Below are positions 1 to 5,580 of a stretch of 5,580 bases of DNA, one piece after another. Origin of the DNA: Pseudomonadota bacterium (GTDB lineage Bacteria > Pseudomonadota > Alphaproteobacteria > Caulobacterales > Caulobacteraceae); NCBI GenBank assembly GCA_023445955.1, contig JAEXJH010000561.1, positions 1 through 5,580 on the forward strand, given 5' to 3'. The number at the start of each line of letters is the position of its first letter. The stretch's first letter is position 1. A program made the translations under genes and the position numbers. The notes under the pieces are model-generated. The model had not been told where the DNA came from. It ran no database searches and worked only from the letters and a program-made list of their open reading frames with translations.

Positions 1-2
1 CC

Positions 3-1103
3 TTGCTGGAAGCCTTCGCCGCCCCGCGCCCGCTGGGCTCGGGCCTGCTGCTTCAGCCGACCGGGCTGGCGGCGCTGAGGGCGCTGGGCCTGGAGGAAAC
101 GATCCGCGCCGCCGGCGCGCGGGTCGACAAGCTGGAAGGCAAGGACACGCGCGGCCGCCGGGTCATGGACCTCGACTACGGCGCCTGGCGGACCGATGCG
201 CACGGCATTGGCATCCACCGGGCGGTGCTGTTCGACACGCTGCATGGCCAGTTGGCCCCGGCCGGCGTCGAGGTGATCACCGACGCCCGCATCGTCCGCA
301 TCGAGAATCCGGCCAGACCGGTCCTGCATGATGCGCACGGCCGGATCTTCGGCCCGTTCGACCTGGCCATCGTCGGCGACGGCTCGGCCTCGACCCTGCG
401 GACCGCCGTACGTCCCGGCGCGAGGGCGCCGGTCTATCCGTGGGGCGCGGTCTGGACCAACGCCCACGATCGCGAAGGCCGTTTCGCCGGCGCTTTGCGG
501 CAGGTCTATCACCGCGCCGAGGTCATGACTGGCGTCCTGCCTGTTGGCCGCGATCAGGTCAGCCTGTTCTGGTCCGTGCCGGTCAAGGACATGGACGCCT
601 TCCTGGCCGGCGACTTCGAGACCTGGCGGCGCGAGCGGCTGGGGTCGCTATGGCCTGAGGCCGCCGCGCTGCTGGAGGGCCGGGTGGATTGGGAAGGCTT
701 CTCCCGCGCCGTCTATCGCGACGTCTCGGTGGGGCGCTGGAACCGCGAGGCCTGCATTCTGATCGGCGACGCCGCGCACGGCACCAGCCCGCAGCTGGGG
801 CAGGGGGCGAACCTGGCCCTGGTCGACGCCGTCGAGCTGGCCGTCCGCCTGGACCGCGACCATCGCCCGACCGCGGTGGCCGTCCGCGCCTGGCAGGACG
901 ACCGGCGGCGGCACACCGGCCTCTACCAGCTGGCCTCCAAGGCCCTGACGCCGCTGTTCCAGGCGCATGGGGCGTTCTGGCCGTTGATGCGGGATCTGTT
1001 CTTCACACCGATGTCGCGCTGGCCTGGCTTCAAACAGCTGGGTGTGCTGTTGCTGACCGGGACCTTGCGCCTGGGCCGGTTTCCGCCCGAGACGCGGCCA
1101 TGA
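3..1103 (+). CDS. FAD-dependent aromatic-type monooxygenase, 5' end outside window
   Basis: This is a class A flavoprotein monooxygenase of the UbiH / salicylate hydroxylase type (FAD_binding_3 fold). Such enzymes use NAD(P)H and O2 to hydroxylate a small, often aromatic, substrate in the cytoplasm. The visible 366 codons begin at LLEAF, the end of the second Rossmann strand, whose Glu normally contacts the FAD ribose. The GxGxxG loop and about 30-40 residues therefore lie upstream of the window, and the TTG at 3-5 is unlikely to be the start. Seen here: GSGLLLQP (visible residues 12-19), the DG motif in VGDGSAS (124-130), and the FAD-ribityl GD motif in LIGDAAHGTSPQLGQGAN (253-270). The C-terminal part (about 285-366) is helical and hydrophobic, ending LLLTGTLRLGRFPPE. 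The stop overlaps the vsr start by four bases. Family assignment is firm. The substrate cannot be read from the sequence; a ubiquinone-pathway role is possible but not shown. Confidence 0.9.
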   Translation: MLEAFAAPRPLGSGLLLQPTGLAALRALGLEETIRAAGARVDKLEGKDTRGRRVMDLDYGAWRTDAHGIGIHRAVLFDTLHGQLAPAGVEVITDARIVRIENPARPVLHDAHGRIFGPFDLAIVGDGSASTLRTAVRPGARAPVYPWGAVWTNAHDREGRFAGALRQVYHRAEVMTGVLPVGRDQVSLFWSVPVKDMDAFLAGDFETWRRERLGSLWPEAAALLEGRVDWEGFSRAVYRDVSVGRWNREACILIGDAAHGTSPQLGQGANLALVDAVELAVRLDRDHRPTAVAVRAWQDDRRRHTGLYQLASKALTPLFQAHGAFWPLMRDLFFTPMSRWPGFKQLGVLLLTGTLRLGRFPPETRP

Positions 1104-1491
1104 CCACCGACGTCTACGACAAGGCCAAGCGCTCGGCCGTCATGGCGCGGGTGAAGAGCAAGGACACCACGCCCGAGAAGGCGCTGCGGCGCATCCTCAC
1201 GGGCCTGGGCGCGCGCTACCGCCTGCACCGCAAGGACCTGCCCGGCAATCCGGACCTGGTGATGCCGGGGCGCAGGCTGGCCTTCTTCGTCCACGGCTGT
1301 TTCTGGCACGGGCACGACTGCGCGCGCGGGTCGCGGGTCCCGAAGGCCAATCGCGACTACTGGCTGGCCAAGGTAGCCCGCAACGTCGCGCGCGATGAAC
1401 GCTCGATCGCGGCGCTCAAAGCGGCAGGCTGGCGGGTCGAGGTGGTTTGGGAGTGCGACTTCAAGGACGAGGCGGCGCTGACCGCTCGCCT

Positions 1492-3246
<1,755 letters not shown>

Positions 3247-3263
3247 GGACGCCTGACACCCCC

Positions 3264-3284
3264 GAGGGATCCCCCGATCCCCTC
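3264..3284 (-). promoter_or_regulatory. Hairpin in the kinase mRNA leader
   Basis: An imperfect inverted repeat, GAGGGAT / ATCCCCTC on the + strand, separated by six bases, with a core of five paired bases and a single-base bulge before two more pairs. It includes a GGATCC palindrome. It would form a stem-loop in the kinase transcript with a G-rich loop, ending about 18 bases before the ATG. It could modulate ribosome access or be a binding site in DNA. No T-run follows, so it is not a terminator. The short stem makes functional importance uncertain. Confidence 0.3.
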
Positions 3285-3318
3285 CGCGACCAAGGCTAGG
3301 CGCGAAGGGCTAAAGGGA

Positions 3319-3343
3319 AATATAAAATATCCCACCGCGTCAA
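3319..3343 (-). promoter_or_regulatory. Candidate promoter for the hybrid kinase gene
   Basis: On the minus strand TTGACG (3338-3343) is followed after 13 bases by TATATT (3319-3324). This lies in the only strongly AT-rich patch of the region (3318-3330), about 70 bases upstream of the kinase ATG. The -35 box matches the TTGACG core known for Caulobacter housekeeping promoters, where spacing is shorter and -10 boxes differ from E. coli. The -10 assignment is less secure than the -35. The AT patch is flanked by GGGA and TCCC, giving a weak palindrome (3315-3333) that could be an operator. Confidence 0.45.
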
Positions 3344-3370
3344 TGGGTTGGCTCAATCTGGGGTCGAGGC

Positions 3371-3401
3371 AAAATCGTGCGCTGAAACACCTGTTTCGCG
3401 C
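3371..3401 (-). terminator. Probable intrinsic terminator of the yggT-yggU transcript
   Basis: The + strand at 3379-3401 reads GCGC, T, GAAAC, ACCT, GTTTC, GCGC. This is a nine-pair stem with one bulged base and a four-base loop. On the minus strand the stem is followed by ACGATTTT (3371-3378), a short T-run. The hairpin starts about 33 bases after the yggU stop and lies before the kinase promoter, as expected for a terminator separating the two transcription units. The T-run is short and starts three bases after the stem, so termination may be partial. Confidence 0.55.
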
Positions 3402-3433
3402 CGGTTGAAGGTAAGTTTTCCCGTCTGACTTAG

Positions 3434-3718
3434 CTATGAGCGCGGGCCGAACGCGCGCTCCAGGTCCTGGGCGGTGACGCCGTCCAGCTCCAGGCGCTTG
3501 ACGCGTGCGGTCTCACCGGCCGCCAGGCGAACCGCCGAGCGCGGGATCTTCAGGGTCTTGGCCAGGAAGGCCAGAAGGGCGGCGTTGGCCGCGCCGTCGA
3601 CCGGCGGACTGGCGACGCGGACCTTCAGATAGGGCCGCCCGTCCGCATCGATCGCCCAGCCGTCGACCGCGTCGCGGCCCCCGCGCGGCGTCAGTCTGAC
3701 GGCCAGGATCTCGGTCAA
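3434..3718 (-). CDS. yggU: YggU / DUF167 family protein
   Basis: A 94-residue member of the DUF167 (YggU) family of small cytoplasmic alpha/beta proteins with no established biochemical function. Family hallmarks are visible: L-T-P-R near the N-terminus (9-12), the signature SPPVDGAAN (37-45), AFLAKTLKIPRSAVRL (50-65) and G-E-T-A-R-V-K (68-74). Length is typical. The only plausible start is TTG at 3716-3718. It gives the usual family N-terminus and is preceded by GAGG (3723-3726), which overlaps the TGA stop of yggT. The two genes are in the same frame, with only GGC and CCT codons between that stop and the TTG, so translation is probably coupled. Pairing with yggT is conserved in many bacteria (established knowledge), often near proC or cell-envelope genes. 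A TTG start and the close spacing suggest lower expression than yggT. Confidence 0.88.
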   Translation of the reverse strand: MTEILAVRLTPRGGRDAVDGWAIDADGRPYLKVRVASPPVDGAANAALLAFLAKTLKIPRSAVRLAAGETARVKRLELDGVTAQDLERAFGPRS

Positions 3719-3724
3719 AGGGCC

Positions 3725-4039
3725 TCAGCCGAGGATGTTCAGCAGCGTGCCTTGCAGGGCCGGCATGATGAAGATCTGAACGCCCCGCAGCAGCAGGAGA
3801 ACAATGATCGGGCTGATGTCGACACCGCCAATCGACGGGATGATCCGGCGGAAAGGCGCAAGAATCGGGTCCGTGACCCGGTCCAGGAAGGTGGCGACAT
3901 TGTAGACGAACTGGTTGCGCCGATTGATCACGTCGAAAGCGAACAGCCAGCTCAGGATCGCCGAGATGACGATCGCCCACCACAACAGGTCGAGCAGGGC
4001 GTTGAGGATGAAGAAGACGAGATTGATGATCGGCGCCAT
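3725..4039 (-). CDS. yggT: YggT family membrane protein
   Basis: A 104-residue inner-membrane protein of the YggT (Ycf19-related) family. Family members have been linked to cell-envelope, osmotic or division-related roles in various bacteria, but no reaction is known. Transmembrane segments are near residues 4-33 and 75-97. Between them lies the conserved FLDRVTDPILAPFRRIIPSIGGVDISPI stretch, shown here as TDPILAPFRR (56-65) and the G-G-V-D-I-S-P turn (71-77). I chose the ATG at 4037-4039 because it places the first hydrophobic helix right at the N-terminus and has GGAA about seven bases upstream. A GTG at 4058-4060 would add MASDGNP and lacks a better ribosome site. It is the first gene of a two-gene operon with yggU and diverges from the tRNA gene with a 112-base gap. 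Confidence 0.9.
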   Translation of the reverse strand: MAPIINLVFFILNALLDLLWWAIVISAILSWLFAFDVINRRNQFVYNVATFLDRVTDPILAPFRRIIPSIGGVDISPIIVLLLLRGVQIFIMPALQGTLLNILG

Positions 4040-4111
4040 GGGATTTCCGTCTGATGCCACAGCTTCTTGCGGCGCCCGGAGGTTGCTGGCAAGGCGCGGT
4101 GAGAACCCCGC

Positions 4112-4140
4112 TTGACGTCTGCGCTCAAGGGCCGTATCTC
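4112..4140 (+). promoter_or_regulatory. Promoter of the tRNA-Ala gene
   Basis: TTGACG (4112-4117) is followed by a 17-base spacer and TATCTC (4135-4140), ending 11 bases before the mature tRNA 5' end. Transcription would thus start only a few bases upstream of the tRNA. The -35 is a perfect match to the Caulobacter-type housekeeping core, and the -10 keeps the TA-T pattern. Position and spacing make this the best-supported promoter in the window. Confidence 0.7.
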
Positions 4141-4151
4141 CGCCGCTCCTT

Positions 4152-4227
4152 GGGGCCGTAGCTCAGATGGTAGAGCGCCTCGTTCGCAATGAGGAGGTCA
4201 GGGGTTCGATTCCCCTCGGCTCCACCA
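4152..4227 (+). tRNA. tRNA-Ala (anticodon CGC)
   Basis: A complete 76-base cloverleaf with encoded CCA. The acceptor stem GGGGCCG pairs with CGGCTCC and contains the G3:U70 wobble that identifies alanine tRNAs. The D-arm is GCTC/GAGC, the anticodon stem CCTCG/TGAGG has a closing G:U, and the loop is TTCGCAA with anticodon CGC at 4185-4187, reading GCG codons. The variable loop is AGGTC and the T-arm is AGGGG-TTCGATT-CCCCT. Discriminator base is A (4224). A dedicated CGC alanine tRNA suits a GC-rich genome where GCG is common. No clear terminator follows. Confidence 0.97.
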
Positions 4228-4371
4228 AGGACCTTCCGAAAAATCTGTCTTCGCGTCGATGGGCCGCTGCGGCCGATCTCCGCACGTTCTTGCCTTTGCG
4301 TCCCTGGCGCGTGCGACGACTCGCCACAGGCTGGGTTTACCGGATGGCGCCCCCTCCCGAGCGATGACGGC

Positions 4372-4396
4372 CTGGCCCGGTCGAACACCGGGTTAG
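4372..4396 (+). promoter_or_regulatory. Strong hairpin beside the porin ribosome binding site
   Basis: CCCGGT (4376-4381) and ACCGGG (4387-4392) form a perfect six-pair GC-rich inverted repeat around the loop CGAAC. Four more pairs outside it (C-G, T-A and two G:U) extend the RNA stem to ten pairs. The stem ends one base before the run GGGGG (4398-4402), the likely Shine-Dalgarno of the porin gene at 4408. No T-run follows, so it is not an intrinsic terminator. It may stabilise the porin mRNA, adjust ribosome loading or be an operator in DNA. Which of these applies cannot be told from sequence. Confidence 0.5.
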
Positions 4397-4407
4397 CGGG
4401 GGCTAGA

Positions 4408-5580
4408 ATGCGCCAATCGAAGACTAACCGGACCGCCCGTCGGGTGGCGGCCGTCTCCTTCCTGATCGCCGCCGGGTGCCTTGCCGCTCATGGCGCGCGC
4501 GCTGAGGATGCTCCCGCCTTCAAGCTCAGCGGCAACTATACCGCCGATCTGGCCGGCACGGTGAGCGGCGGCCTGGCCAAGCGGGGCCGGGTGCTGGACG
4601 ACCTGCAGGTGTTCGGCGATCTCGACCTCTCCAAGGCCATCGGCTGGAAAGGCGCGACCGCCCACGTCGAGCTGCTTAACAACAGCGGCGCCATGCCCAA
4701 TGACGACGCCGGCACGCTGCAGGGCGTCGACAATATCGAAGTCACCCGCCAGCGCGCGCGCCTGTTCGAGGCCTGGGTCGAGCAGGGCTTCGGCGACAAG
4801 GGCTCGGTCCGCGCCGGCCTCTACGACCTCAACAGCGAATTCTATTCGAACGACAGCGCCGGCATGTTGCTGGCGCCGGCCTTCGGCATCGGCTCGGAGC
4901 TGGCGGCCACAGGGGCCAACGGCCCGTCGATCTTCCCGTCCACGGCCCTGGCCGTACGCGTGCGCTGGACGCCCAACGAGCACGTCTACGCCCAGGCCGC
5001 GGCCCTGAACGCCAACGCCGGCGTGCTGGGCGACCCGGGCGGGATCAAGACCTCGTTCGACAACGGCCTGCTGCTGATCGCCGAGGCCGGCTGGACCGGA
5101 CGCGGCAAGATCGCCGTCGGGACCTGGCGCTACACCGACAAGCAGGACGACATCCGCTTCCTGGCCCCGTCGGGCGATCCGGCGCCGGCCACGGCCCAGG
5201 GCGCCTATGTGCTGCTGGAGCGCCGCCTGACCGGCGAGGCCGACGTGCGTAAGACCACCGCCTTCGCGCGCCTGGGTGTTTCGGACGGCGACACGACGTC
5301 GTTCAAGGGCGGCTGGCAGGCGGGCCTGCTGGTCGAGCATCTGTTCGAGAGCCGTCCCGACAGCGCCGTTTCGATCGGCGTCAACCAGGCGTTCCTGTCG
5401 GGCAAGTACCGCGACAACGCCATCGACGCGGGCCTACGCCTGCAGCGCTCGGAAAGCGCGGTCGAGGTGACCTATGCCGACAAGATCGGGCCGGTCACGA
5501 TCCAGCCCGACATCCAGTATGTGAAGGATCCCGGCGCCGACAGCGGCGTGGGCCACGCCCTGGTGGCGATCCTGCGGTTC
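4408..5580 (+). CDS. OprB-family carbohydrate porin, 3' end just outside window
   Basis: An outer-membrane beta-barrel porin of the OprB (carbohydrate-selective) family, which lets sugars or related small solutes diffuse into the periplasm. All 391 codons to the window edge are open. The N-terminus is a signal peptide: basic [12 protein letters not shown], hydrophobic core about 13-27, and a likely cleavage after A-R-A (30-32) before EDAP. Family signatures are visible: N-I-E-V (109-112), [13 protein letters not shown] (118-130), [13 protein letters not shown] (134-146) and G-A-N-G-P-S-I-F-P (169-177), followed by alternating barrel strands. The last residues VAILRF resemble a closing barrel strand, so only a few codons are probably missing. 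GGGGG at 4398-4402 is a suitable ribosome site for the ATG. The substrate is unknown. No transporter or regulator gene is adjacent in view, and a promoter in the 180-base gap after the tRNA is not obvious. Confidence 0.9.
   Translation, partial: MRQSKTNRTARRVAAVSFLIAAGCLAAHGARAEDAPAFKLSGNYTADLAGTVSGGLAKRGRVLDDLQVFGDLDLSKAIGWKGATAHVELLNNSGAMPNDDAGTLQGVDNIEVTRQRARLFEAWVEQGFGDKGSVRAGLYDLNSEFYSNDSAGMLLAPAFGIGSELAATGANGPSIFPSTALAVRVRWTPNEHVYAQAAALNANAGVLGDPGGIKTSFDNGLLLIAEAGWTGRGKIAVGTWRYTDKQDDIRFLAPSGDPAPATAQGAYVLLERRLTGEADVRKTTAFARLGVSDGDTTSFKGGWQAGLLVEHLFESRPDSAVSIGVNQAFLSGKYRDNAIDAGLRLQRSESAVEVTYADKIGPVTIQPDIQYVKDPGADSGVGHALVAILRF

Noticed and set aside
689..1099. N-terminal extension of vsr in an open frame
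   Set aside because: It lies within the monooxygenase coding region and is Arg/Gly-rich; Vsr homology begins exactly at the ATG at 1100.
4208..4227. tRNA 3' end as an integration (att) site
   Set aside because: No integrase gene or direct repeat of this tRNA end is seen downstream; the next gene is an ordinary porin.
4318..4322. GACTC (CcrM-type GANTC) site upstream of the porin
   Set aside because: A single five-base match with one free position is expected by chance and is not evidence of methylation control.
4167..4367. Open frame on + starting inside the tRNA ([18 protein letters not shown])
   Set aside because: This is the well-known artefact of translating a tRNA gene; it has no ribosome site and overlaps a certain RNA gene.
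4125..4388. Open frame on - across the tRNA ([24 protein letters not shown])
   Set aside because: This is the antisense counterpart of the same tRNA artefact, frequently misannotated as a hypothetical protein.
4467..4479. Possible lipoprotein site ending at C24 of the porin signal peptide (I-A-A-G-C)
   Set aside because: The -3 residue is Ala rather than Leu/Val/Ile, and a normal A-R-A signal peptidase I site follows, as expected for a porin.
4393..5340. Long open frame on - opposite the porin
   Set aside because: It is antisense to a gene with a signal peptide and OprB signatures; the translation is biased and motif-free.

Overview
The window is high-GC, densely packed bacterial chromosome that looks like core genome. 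The gene set is a flavoprotein monooxygenase, Vsr, an orphan hybrid histidine kinase, a YggT/YggU pair, tRNA-Ala and an OprB-type porin. Two promoter-like sites with TTGACG -35 boxes fit an alphaproteobacterium, most likely Caulobacter or a close relative. That placement is inference from gene content and style, not a database match. No transposase, integrase, phage gene or CRISPR array is visible.

Layout. Positions 3-1103 (+) hold a 5'-truncated FAD-dependent monooxygenase. Its stop overlaps the start of vsr (1100-1546, +), a T:G mismatch endonuclease, in an ATGA arrangement, so the two are probably translationally coupled. The vsr 3' end runs 55 bases into the 3' end of a convergent hybrid histidine kinase gene (1492-3246, -). 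Upstream of the kinase is a 187-base gap. It contains a likely kinase promoter, a leader hairpin, and a hairpin with a short T-run that probably ends the yggT-yggU transcript. yggT (3725-4039, -) and yggU (3434-3718, -) form a tight two-gene operon in the same reading frame, with two sense codons between the yggT stop and a TTG start of yggU. A tRNA-Ala(CGC) gene (4152-4227, +) diverges from yggT and has a good promoter just upstream. It is followed after 180 bases by a carbohydrate porin gene of the OprB family (4408 to the window end, +), with a strong hairpin next to its ribosome binding site.

Functional links. The genes do not form one pathway. The clear units are monooxygenase-vsr (overlap, possible coupling), yggT-yggU (a conserved pair) and the stand-alone kinase, tRNA and porin. 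I do not see a convincing new multi-gene system. The points most worth a second look are the vsr arrangement (coupled to a flavoenzyme, no cytosine methylase in view, tail-to-tail overlap with a sensor kinase), the in-frame yggT/yggU junction with its rare start codon, and the hairpin at the porin ribosome binding site.
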